DNA of 64,000 bases from contig OZ022581.1 in NCBI GenBank assembly GCA_963669155.1, positions 18,504,527 through 18,568,526 of the forward strand, written 5' to 3'. Source of the DNA: Arbacia lixula (taxonomy: Eukaryota > Echinodermata > Echinoidea > Arbacioida > Arbaciidae). Below the pieces are notes generated by a model, which saw only the letters and a program-made list of their open reading frames with translations, was not told the origin of the DNA and ran no database searches. The position numbers were made by a program, and so were the translations under genes. This document shows, in pieces, positions 1 to 12,800 of the stretch (within the stretch, counting starts at the first letter, position 1; the number at the start of each line of letters is the position of its first letter).

Positions 1-180
1 GGTCTATCGGAGTCACCCTGTCAGCCTTCCAATTCAGCATAGATACAGCTAAATGGCCGTTCGGCGTTCGCCGCGCGCGCGGCGGCGGTATACGGTGTAC
101 ATACGGTGTGCATGTGGTAGCTAAGCGCGCGCTAGGCGCTATATATTACCCCGCCGCCTTACCTGCTATATCATCCCCTC
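1..180. other. CpG-rich left edge, possible promoter of an upstream gene
   Basis: About 60-180 is dense in CpG (cgccgcgcgcgcggcggcgg and similar), unlike the AT-rich DNA after it. Such a patch may be the promoter or first exon of a gene beyond the left edge, but no splice site or coding signal ties it to one. Confidence 0.25.
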
Positions 181-539
181 TTGACCCGCTCAGTGAGACC
201 ATGAGATAACTGTGGTCTATAAAGATGGTCTTCATACGAAGGTTACTGCAGATTTCAAATAGTAACATTATTCAAGTGGTAACAAATCTTTATGGACAGG
301 TGGCAGGTGGCCTACTAAAGAGCATGTAGGAACAATAATTGTGTTCAAAATGATATGTTTCTGTTCGCCTAGTTTGTGCTTTCTTATCACCAATGTAATT
401 AATGGTTATTTGTTTTCTTTAATTTCGGCCTAGGGGTAATAAACTTCGCAGAGAGAGACAGAAGATACCGAAAATGAGAGGGGATACATATAGAGAGGTG
501 TGATAGAAATATTACAGAAAAGAGCGAAGGGGGAGAACA

Positions 540-1050
<511 letters not shown>

Positions 1051-1610
1051 GGGTGTCGGAAGAAAGCAAAATAATCGGGCGGGGATTCTATTCACATAAT
1101 TTCTTTTCACTTCATGTGATAGACGTTCTTAAACTTAAACGAAGGTAGGCCTATATTGCAAGTCGGGTCAATAAAAAGGCATTGGAAAATTCACACCTTC
1201 AAATATTCCAATCGTCCTTAGGCCAATTGGCAAGACACACATTCATTTTGCGACCTATTTCAACGAATCAAAATCAGTGAGCATTGTGGGTCTGTCATCA
1301 ATTTTTAACTTCTAATAATAGGCCTGTGTGCTTGAAAGCTGTTGAACACATCACTCTTTACTAACATGGATGGTAGAGTCCCTGTAACACTAATGGATGG
1401 GTAGGAGAAGCGCCCTCTCATGATTCAGATGATTGTAACACTTATTGTAGACCATTATTTGGAAAAGGCGCACTCATTTTGGGGAGGGGGATACCAACAC
1501 GTCGCATGTGACAGGATGTCACACCAGACTCTTATAATAATTCTTGTCAATATAGGCCTACATTTTGCTTGATTAACTCCTGCGCAAGACGAAGTGTTGC
1601 TTTTAGATAG

Positions 1611-1648
1611 CCAATGACAATGACAATGACAATGACAATGACAATGAA
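1611..1648. repeat. Hexanucleotide tandem repeat (TGACAA)n
   Basis: About six copies of TGACAA in a row, nearly perfect. Confidence 0.9.
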
Positions 1649-2604
1649 TTTATTTCTTTGACATGGTTGAGTGTGTGATAGTGCAAGAAGGCATGCCTCA
1701 TGACCATGGCGCTTACTCATAGTTTACAACTTTTATAGAACTTTGATCAGCAGAGTCGGAATACGCCTAAATCAAATTAACTTTTGAATCGGGCTTCTTT
1801 ATCATTATTGTATGAAATACCTATGGAATGTAACGCAAAGCCCAAAGAGTACAACTGACTATAAAGAACAGTGGTAATCATAAAAAGACCCATACTTTTA
1901 ATGTGAAATGCATGTAGGCCTACTGAAAAGAGGGTTATCAATAAATCCAGTACAGAATCACATTATGTTATTATTGCTCATTATTGTGCTCTCTCAGTAC
2001 CACGCCTGGAGCATGCACTGCATTGATTTACTTGAGACATAAAAAAAAAGAAAAAAAAGGAAACTTCTTGTTCCCTTATATCACCCCGAGACTAATTTTT
2101 TTAGCCTTTACATCAGGTCTGTTTGTTTATTTGATTGTTTCTTTAATTGTTACAATGATTCGTGTAGGATTATTGTATAATGTTTTGCAATTATTTGATT
2201 CCTGTATGATTGTTGTTCTTCATTTGTAGTGTTATATAAAGACAAATAAAAATAAATTTAAAAAAATGGAAAAGAAAAAAAATCTGGTCCCCACTCACCG
2301 CAATATATACATTGCACTGTAATAGGAATGTTGCAAACAAATATTTACAAATACATTTTTATTTGTATCTTTATATGTATTTTCAGATAAGTCTTTTTAG
2401 ATAAGTCTCAGGAATCAATGCAATGAGCGAATCTGTGATTTTGAGAAATATGGACATTTCTCCTACAAAAGGCGCCTCTACCATCATGCTCTCTTTTCGA
2501 CCTTGCTTTCTCCTTCCTTTGGGCTTTCCCAGTCTCTTCCCATCCATTTCTCTCGTCATAGTGATGTCCCTGTCTTTCTCTGTTAGTTTTCATCCGCACT
2601 CTCT

Positions 2605-2607
<3 letters not shown>

Positions 2608-2651
<44 letters not shown>

Positions 2652-2652
2652 C
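2608..2652. repeat. C run and (CT)n microsatellite
   Basis: A C run of about 11 bases followed by (CT)n with a single TTT interruption. Confidence 0.9.
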
Positions 2653-3056
2653 TTTGTCACATGATAAGATTGGGAGCGATGACACACGTTAAGTCGATTA
2701 CGGTTTGTCTACCCCAGTGGAGTGCATGGACACAACGGAGTCTGTTATAACAACTATGTATGTTAACAAAAACTTTGCACTCTCCCCACTTGTCCCTGAA
2801 GAGTTTTTTTTTTTTTCATGGAAGAAACATTATGAGTGAAGGTTTGAGGAAAATCCTTCGAAAGATAAGAAAGTTATGATCTTTTGAAATTTTGATTTTA
2901 CATCAACTGCGAGTTGCTTTCCCGTTTGTTGTGTGCTGTATGAAATTGCTCCTTTCCTGTTTTCCATAAAGGAATAACTTTTTCATAGAGGTATGAGTGT
3001 ACCGGGTAAAAATAAACACGTGTAAGAGTATATTTTTCTTTAGAAAATGGCATTTT

Positions 3057-3106
3057 GATACATCATTAGAAAAACATTTTTGATACATCATTAGAAAAAC
3101 ATTTTT
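3057..3106. repeat. 25-bp tandem duplication
   Basis: Two identical adjacent copies of a 25-base unit starting GATACATCATTAG. Perfect identity suggests a recent duplication. Confidence 0.9.
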
Positions 3107-3676
3107 ACACGCAGATAAAAAAAAAAATCCTTAATGAAAAACAGAAAAACAGCAATTTACACACAGCATGGGAGAGCACCTCGTATGTGACGTCACAAAA
3201 TGTTGTGAACATCACAACAGAAAAGGGGCCATTTAAGAACTTTAAAAAGTCACAACTTTCTTATCCTTTGATAGATTTTCACCAAACCTTCACTATAAAA
3301 AAATATGTTTCTTTATTATTTCGGGGGGGGGGGGGGGGGTCAAATCAACTTAATTTCAGGGTAGATTATCTAACGTCATCGCTGAGGACTCTTCATTCTT
3401 AATCGGTCTAACTAAAAAGCCTAGGCTATATTTCGTTTTTGCTATTGTAATCTTTGAACTGAAGTTCTCATATCAGTATAAATCTCGTCAAATAACCCCT
3501 CGATTAAAGAAAGACAATGTTTAAAATGTTGTCTTTTGCATCAAAATAACAATGTACAGACATATCACCAAAGTCTGTATCATAGCGTCCCCAAGGCCAC
3601 TCTTCAAGCCCATTCGCACTGCACTGGCAGCTCAGCTGTATACCGCGCCCAGTTGCATTATTCAACTGATTCCAGA

Positions 3677-3835
3677 ATGGCTGGCAATCGCACGGAACTC
3701 GTGCAGTTTTCTGCGGGAAACAGCACCTCGGATCCCGCGGACCGATCGGTTTTGATCGTTGGTCAGCTACCAAGTCTGACAAAGGTTCCCTACGATGTGG
3801 TTAAAACCAAATTGCAGCCTCGAGTGACAGAGGAG
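3677..3835 (+). CDS. NPEPL1: NPEPL1-like exon 1 (residues 1-53)
   Basis: Encodes MAGNRTELVQFSAGN at the start and KLQPRVTEE at the end, the latter a stretch conserved in NPEPL1. It ends in phase 0 at a gag|gtagg donor. An open frame runs upstream of the ATG but has no in-frame ATG, so 3677 is the natural start. Confidence 0.93.
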
Positions 3836-6800
3836 GTAGGAACTTCGGCCTGATCTCTTGCCACCAGGCATGATTGATAAATTACACAGTTCCTGCTTTT
3901 TAATATTGCCCCACTCGTCAATTTTTGTGTTTGTAGAGTTTGGTCTTAAAATAGCAAAGTGACACTGATGTCTGAGTGATGTAACGGAACAAACATGAGG
4001 TCATATGTGTAACATACAATGATGTAACATACAATGACTGGATTGAATTCTAAAAATCTTTCCATATCAGAGTAACTTCAGTTGAGGCCCGATGGATGTT
4101 TGCTTTTTATAAGACTTAACTTAAGACTAAGAGCTAAAATGTTCTACTCCAAAAAAACAATTCAGATTCAGAAAGGTGGTTGACAGTCAGAAGGACATGA
4201 TCCATGAATTGTGAATAATGAATGAAAGCAAAACAAGAACAGTTATTGACATTATAGGTAGATTTCACTCGCCAACCTGCTGCCTTCTTGATGTTAGAAA
4301 AAGAAGGTCACCTCTTTTGTATATGAATTGCATTAACACAATTTATTTAGGCCATTGACATAGTCACTAAGTCTTACTAATTTCTAGACTGTGTGAAAAT
4401 CTTACAGATAAACTAAAATAGTCAACAAGTTGTGACATTACAAGATAGGTGCGCTACCACAAATCTTTACATCAGTCTCTGACAGTGCCAATGGAGATAA
4501 ACCTCTAGCTGTATCGGCAAAATATGCGCTGAGATTGACCTGTTGATTATTTATACCACAATGCTGATGTATTATCAGCCTTTCATAATTGTTGAGATAC
4601 TCTCAACTAGTTTTGTAATATTCACCACAGAACCTGTATGATAGACACCTGTGAGTGGTATCAAAAGGTAGTTACTTGTATTGTAGCATCCTTGGACCTG
4701 TTATCCAGCGATTGTATTAATAAATTCAGATACATATTTGTTTAGTTGCATTTGTAATTTAACCAGGTAATCTAGCACCTTTCATTCATTTTTTAATGTA
4801 ACTCCCGCAACATTGTATGGTTGTTAGTCTCATAATTGTTAACCCTCTTGATACCAAGCTAGTCAAAGCCCATTCATTTCCTGCACAAAATATGGTATTG
4901 AAAGGGTTAATCTGCTCATAAGTTAAATGTATTTCAAAATATTTTGTAAAATTTGAATAGTTTTTATATGTGTATATATGATAATGGATTTTATTTCTTG
5001 TAAAACATGTACAAATCGGCTATGTGCTGCCAATCATGTCTTGATTTTCAATAGACCATTTAATCTCAATTGAATTGAATTCTCGTTTCAGTCTTACAAG
5101 ATGGCACTGGGCTGCCTCAGCCCCTCGCCCACAGACACTGTCTCCATGTGGTTCGACAACGCCTCCCTTGCCGCGCTGCCAGTCAAGGCCAGCCGCCACA
5201 ACGCACCGTCCCGATGCCACGTGCTCACCAAGCTGGTGCGCAACTGCCTCTCCAGCAGCGGCAACGAGTGCATCGTGGTAGGTTGCAGGCTGCAAAACAA
5301 GTGTTGATATTGTCTTTGTTTTCAATCAATCGTATTACTCTCCATTGAAATACGTCTGATGGATCCGGGCAGATTCAAAAGGGAAAACCTGATGTCCATA
5401 GGATGCACTACTTAATTGTGGAAGTATTCAATCGATCATATTTCTCTCCATAGTATTATGATTGATTGGCCAGGGCGGGTTGAAGAAGGGAAACTAAATA
5501 CACATAATGCACCACATAGTCTTCTACCAAGAGACACACACTATAGATTGTAACGTTCCCTAACTGCCCATGCTCGTGACCTGATGTAACCCATTTGGGA
5601 CCAAGTACCACTAAGATATGGTTCTGGGCTCTAACTATTGAACTATTGAAGAATAATAAAAAAAAAGTGCATGACATGAAGAAGCATCAATTTCTGCACA
5701 AGATGAATCCCATTTTTGGCATTTAGCAATATATATTACCTTTGTAACTATTATTCAAAGCCCAATAATGGTCAGTTTTGCTCTAAGAAGGCCATCATCC
5801 TGATTGAGTTAAAACTCTGTGCTTGCTTGTCTTCCAATCTTCAAAGGTCGCCTGTGAGAAGGCCCACGTCTTCGCCCTGGGCTGCGCCATCGCGCGCGCC
5901 TTCCCGCTCTACTCCCGCAAGTTTGGCGCCAAGAAGCAGACGCAGCGCGTGATCACCACAGAGTTTGTCGTCACGGACAGCGGCAATTGCTCCCTGACTG
6001 AGGAGGAGGTCGCTACGCTGAACTTCGCTGCCACCTCCATCCGTGAGACCGCCCGCATTGTGGACACTCCCTGCAGCGAGATGAATACCAACCACTTTGT
6101 TGAGGTTTGTGTCTGTATGCATGTGATGTTGGACTTCACTACAATGTACAGACATGCCAACCAGTACGATTTTGTCGTATTTAGTACGATTTTTAGAACT
6201 GAATACGACAGTACGATTTTCCTTTAAAAAATACGATTTTCAAAAAAAAAAAAAAAAACTTTTTTTTTTGTTTTTTTGTTTTGTTTATTATTTTTTTTTT
6301 AAATCTTATTTTGTGTGTGTGCCATATTCAATGGCGAAATGCCCATTCTGTTTTGTAAAGTATCCTACCAGCATCTCACATTAGCAATTTGGGGATGTTC
6401 ATTGGTTCATCGAGCACACCAGTCATGACAAAATCATGCATATTCAACCAATGCTCCATAAAAAATGCCCGATGTAGGAACTGTTAGAGACATTGATCCG
6501 GTTTTTTTTTTAAATTCAGTTTTTGTTGGTAAAATACAACTTTTTAGATTAAAGAATACAGTTTTTGAACTCCAGAAGTTGGCAGGTCTGGTTTAGGTGA
6601 CTTCGCTGATCTTTATTCTAAGATCCAAATAGATGCTCTCATACTATTGTGATAGCATGTGTTGCCACTTATAGGCTGGCGCGGAGTGTCGTCATATCCG
6701 CTTAGCAACCCCTTAGAGCGATGAAAACAAGTTTTCTATGGCTTTTCAATGTCAGCCAGTCCGACAGCCGCGGCAGGACAATGGTTCAATACCCCCGCCT

Positions 6801-9800
6801 AGCAAGCCTTCACCCGAGAATCTCCATGTGCAATTTGCTTTCATCAGTTGTCCACAGCAACGTATTGTTATGCATGACCTTTGAACGATTGTACCCGTAT
6901 GTCTGCGCCCGCCTATACATTTGGTTTACAGCGAAGATGTCTCCCATTATTGGTAATACTGTAATCGGTATGGGATGGAAAGAGTGAAGATCAGATGAAA
7001 GAGCAAACATTTCACTTTCCCATTGTTACCAGTAAAACATTTTTATAACATTTTCCTGGCTTAGGGCCAACAGGCCACTGGTCATGTTGAGTTTTCGTGA
7101 AAATCTGATTTTTCACTCAAAAATACGATTTTTGAGGATATTCAGTCTGATTTTTTGTGTCAAGAGGTTGGCATCTCTGAATGTAATTCTCTATACTGCT
7201 TAAAGGGGAAAGTCTTCCCATTTTGCTCTGCACAGCGATGTCCGGAATTCTTTTGGCCACTTTGTCCGCTTTTGGCTGCACACACTAAACAGGAAGCGAA
7301 CATGACTGCAAACAGAGTCTAATCCTGACTGTATTTTGTGTACTTCTATCAATGCAATTTCTTTGATATTTTTGGTGTACTGTGAGTTGGTGATGCTATA
7401 TCTGATTTTCGAAGTATTTTGACACATTTTGGGTAATAGTTTGTCATCCATTACCACTTTTAATATCTCCAGGGCACCATGTGGAGATCAGCTGACGTTA
7501 AATTGGTAAACGTGGTAGAATAGTGTGAATAACTAAAAGTAAGGGATAGTCCTGGTGATGCTGTTGAAGATGATAGAACCTATATACATAGCAGAACCAT
7601 TGTGCCATCATTACATGTCCGGGTCTTTTTTATTCCCATGACTATATCATGTTGAGACCATTCCTTTATGAGAGCAAACAAGAATAAGGCCTGCAGTTAC
7701 AGCAGAACTATACTGCCATGATGACAGTTCCCGTAATCTCTACCACCACTATCCCTTATGTTTGAGTGATAAATCAACTCTCTCAGTACCATACAATGAT
7801 ATTTCCATGTGATTCCTAATACAATACATTGCCTATGGGATTGAAAGGCTTAATAAAGGTATCATTGGTATTCCTTGTATTGTAGGAGATCCAGAAGATT
7901 GGGCGGGAGTTGAACATTGTTCCAACCATCATCCAGGGAGAGGAGCTTAGAGAGAAAGGATTTGGAGGTATGTGATTTGATTTGATTCCAAATATAAATC
8001 AAATGGAAGACAATCAAAATTGGAGCAGAGGATAGTGGCACAATATGATATCCTTCATTCAACAAGTTTTAAGCTGATATTGAAATGTACATTGAAATTA
8101 TACCAAATAATAATTAGGACGCGATTTTCAAAATGAAACAAATTATTTGATGTGCAGGGGTCGAGAAAGAAGCAAAACTTGTAAGGTTTAGGATGCTATA
8201 GCTTTAAACGTACATAAAAAATCTTATCAATAAGGAATTCAAAGCCATGAAAAAGAAAAAGAAATTAAGATAGACTACTTTGACATTGAACTTCAAGTGT
8301 ATGGGTGCTGATTTGCCATTTGAAAAGTAGACAATTGAATCATGATATGCTAGATTTGGTTTGTGTAAACCTGCTTTAGTGACTGTCTGTATAGAAAGAC
8401 TACCTGTCTCTTGACACCATGTTTTTGGTTTTTTTCCTCAAACAACATATGTTATTGAGACCTTTACAGTTTGCTTATAAAGACCACATTTCCTGACTCC
8501 CCAAGTGGTCTCTTTGCAGGTTTCAGTCTAATATGCTATTAACACATTGCTCATGGTTAAATGTTCAGGCTTCATGGACCCTGGTTCAGTTGGGATATCA
8601 AAATTAGCCATTGCAGTCTCCAAAGGGGTATGGCTTAATTCCTCCTTGAAAGGAATTTGAAGTTTATTTATAGCCTGTCTTCGATTATCCAAACAGCAGA
8701 TTGTATGGGAGTCATGCTGCTTAGTATCTGAATAGAAAAAAGCCTGCTGGCATATATACAGGCTCAGTAATAAATGGGTTAATGAAACGTGGAGACTAAT
8801 TGATTTGGATGTTTACCTTGCAGGCATCTATGGTGTTGGTAAAGCAGCAGCCAACCCTCCAGCGTTTGCTGTTCTCAGCCACATCGTGCCTGGAGCGACT
8901 CAGACCATCGCCTGGGTGGGCAAGGGTATTGTCTACGACACAGGCGGACTCTCCATCAAGGGCAAGGTATTGAAATAAAGCACGCTTTCAACCTGGATCA
9001 TTGAATGTCTACGGTTGGTGTATGTTTAATGGTGATAATCCAGGTTTGGTGTAAGATTAAAGGATGGCGATGAAGGTTTAGTGTAAGCTTTAAGGGCGAT
9101 GTGTAGGGTTTGGTGTTACGTTTAAAGATGGCCATTAGGGTTTTGATTACCGGTAGTCATGTTAACACCCTTGAATAGGTAATTAGTGGGATGCATTTTC
9201 ACTTGGCCTACTCTCATTACGTAAGTAAATTTCAACCAAAACTCTAGTGAAAGTACACTTTGTGTAACATGGCATTATTTAAATTAAGAAGTATTCACCT
9301 TTAAGAGTAAAAATTCAAAGATGCCAACATCATTGTTGGTATCATTGTTGCATCGCTCACCCGTTTTCCATTTTTAGCTTTCTGTCCTCTCCTCCGGGTT
9401 TTCACCCTGCTCTTTAATAATATTTAAGAAGCAAAGTGGGGTCTTTGTCATGCATACGGTCTGGCTCTCCTTTACACCAGACCTCCATTTAACACACTAT
9501 CTGGTGTCTCCTCATTCCTTCCCAGACTGCTATGCCTGGCATGAAGCGGGACTGTGGGGGCGCTGCCGCCATTCTTGGGGCCTTCTACACTGCGGTCAAG
9601 ACGGTAGGAATGTTATGTGCCTTGAGTATCAAAATTATAACATGAGAGAGAGTTCATAGCTCAGTTTCCTCCAGTTCCATTCACCTCAAACAATAATTTG
9701 TGCCTTGATTTATCAACGATTTATATATGTTTGTATCCCTAAAGAAACAATTAAATTGTATAAATTATGTAAACCAATTGCATATTTTTAATCAATACCA

Positions 9801-12800
9801 TGTCTTTTAGAAATGTTGTAGAAATAAATAAACATGGACAAACATAATGTGGATGTGTGTTTTCTTGCCTGCTTGATATTTTATTGCTTGTACTTTCTAA
9901 ATTTTATGATTATTTCAATAAACATTTGTGTTTTTATTATTAATATTTTCCTTTGAATGCGGAAATAAATGAAATGAAATGGACATTCATTAATTGCAGG
10001 GCTTCCAGGAGAATCTGCATGCTCTGTTCTGCCTGGCTGAGAATGCTGTGGGCCCCCTTGCCACAAGGCCAGACGATGTACACATCATGTACTCAGGGAG
10101 GTAAGAGACTAATGCTGCATTGAGTATATTGTGCATACCGAGAATCAATGTTTTCTTAGAGACTGTATCTAAGATTTGTTTTTTCCTAGTTTGTTTTGGA
10201 CTCTCTCAGGCTGTGCCATTGCACAGCTGATTGCGCAGTTTTTCCCGCAGCAAAAGGCCAAACAGGTAGCAAATTTTCTTTCCGTTGCATTGGGACATCA
10301 TATTAACAGTGATTTAAGACATATTGATTAACTTTACAAAAAGTACATTTTATTTATTTCTGGCTAGAAGCCCTGTTTTGAAAAGTGGTGTGATTTGAAA
10401 CACTTTTCTAGATACAAAAATATCCTTATATTTTATCACATATCACATATCACATATTTTGTGTCCTTTGCAAAATGTTTCTCATCGAAATGTGTATTAA
10501 AAAAAAACTGTGCACAAAGACAGAATTCCTTGTCTCCCTTGAGCAGTTTTTATAATACAGGTTTCACTGTATTACGCTCCACAGAAGTTATTTTTATTTT
10601 TTGTTTGATATCCTTTCAGGTCGGTGGAGATCAATAACACGGATGCAGAAGGAAGACTAGTACTAGCTGATGGAGTAAGTTATCCCTTTTGAGTGCGGCT
10701 ATAACGTTTTTTTTTACAAGAAACACATACAGCTTCTGTAGTGGTTTAGCACAGCAAGAGTTAAACCTTCAGTTGTCTAATTAGGTTTATATCTTTCTTA
10801 GAAATTAATTACTAATATAATGTCTATTCCATATTTCAGAAGGAAGCCAATAAGTGGTTTTATCTATTTGATACTTTTCAGTGATACATTGGAATGACAT
10901 TTAAGACTTAATTGACATTGATTGACTCTTTCTGAAAACCACTTTTATGAAGCTGTTGAGAGAATCCTAAGATTTATAGTTGATCAATGAAAGGCATTAA
11001 TTGCAGACAGAATTACAAAAGATGATATGCAGTACAAAGACCAGCCTTAATTAAAAAGTGCCACTCTTCATTCTGGACTTTTAAAGACTCATTTTGTATT
11101 CAAAGAGATTAATTTTAAAGTGTTAAAATATGCCAAATTGTGAAAGGTATCTGTGGTAAATACACAAAAAAAGCTTGGATGTCATTTTTATGCCTCCACC
11201 ACATAGTCTCTTATAAGACATTGTTTAATCCTTTGACTCCAATGTGAAGCTATGTTATTCAGGGTGACTTTCCCCTCGTTAGGCATTGTTTAACCCTTTG
11301 ACTCCACTGTTTAGCTTTAGTATTCAGGTTGACTTTCGTCTTGTAAGACATTGTTTAACCCTTTGATTCCACTGTTTAGCTGTGGTATTCAGGGTGACTT
11401 TCCTCTTGTAAGACATTGTTTAACCCTTTGACTGCATTGATAGTACATTGTTTAGCTCTGTCATGGTGAATTTTTATGCCTCCGCCACGAAGTGGCCGGA
11501 GGCATTATGTTTTCGGGTTGTCCGTCCGTCCGTCCGTCCGTCCGTAAGTCCGTCCGTCCGTCTGTCCGTCCGTCCCGTCCGTCCCGAATCCGTTTAGGCA
11601 ATATCTTGAGAACCGTTAACCAGATTTGCTTCAAACTTGGTACATATATGTATTGCATGACACTAATGAAGCGTGTAAAATTGGGGTCAAATCTGATTGA
11701 GGTCAAAAATCAAAGGTCAATGAACTTTGTAAAAATTGCCCAAAAATGACCTTTTCCACAATAAATCCAAATCCAAGCATGCAATTGTCATTAAACATGG
11801 TACAAAGATGGATCACTACTTGGAGATAGACTGGTGACATTTTTGGTAAAATTCCTGAAAGGTCAGAGGTCAAAGGTCAATGAAATTTGTGAAAATTTGC
11901 CAAAAATTGACCTTTTTCACAATAAATCCAAATCCAAGGATGCAATTCTCATTAAACATGGTACAAAGATAGATCACTACTTGGGGATAGACTGGTGACA
12001 TTTTTGGTAAAATTCCTGAAAGTTCAGAGGTCAAAGGTCAATGAACTTTGCCAGAATTGGCTAGAAATTGCCCCAAACTTTAAATTTTTCACAATAAATC
12101 CAAATCCAATGGTGCAATTCCAACCAAACATAGTGAAACGATGGAACCTTACTTGGGGGTAGACTGGTGATATTGTTGGTGAAATTGCTGGAAGGTCAGA
12201 GGTCAAAGGTCAATGAACTTTGCAAAAATTGATATTTTTCACAATAAACCCAAGTCCAAATCCAATGGCGCAATTCTAACCAAACATGGTACGAGATGTA
12301 TCACTTCATGGAGGTAGACTGGTGAAAGTTTGGGTAAAACTTCTGAGAGTTCAAAGGTCAAAGGTCAATGAACTTTGCCAAAAAATAGCTAAAAATTGCC
12401 CCTAAAGTGATAATTTTCAAAATATATCCAGATCCAATGGAGCAATACTAACCAAACATGGTGCAAAGATGGATCACTACTAGACTGATGACATTTTTGG
12501 TGACATTTCTCAAAGGTCAGGGATCAAAGGTCACTGAACTTTGCCAAAAATTGGCTAAAAATTGCCCCCAAATAGATATTTTTCACATTGAATCCAATAC
12601 TAATGATTCAATTCAAACCAAACATAGTACAGAGATGTATCACTTCATTGAGGTAGACTGGTGAAGTTTGGGTAAAATTCCTGAAAGATCAAAGGTCAAT
12701 GAACTTCACCCAAAATTGGCTAATTTTAAACAAACTTTATACAAGGATGGATTTAGACATACTGGTTAGATTGGAAGGCAAAGAAGTAAGAGGTCAAAAG

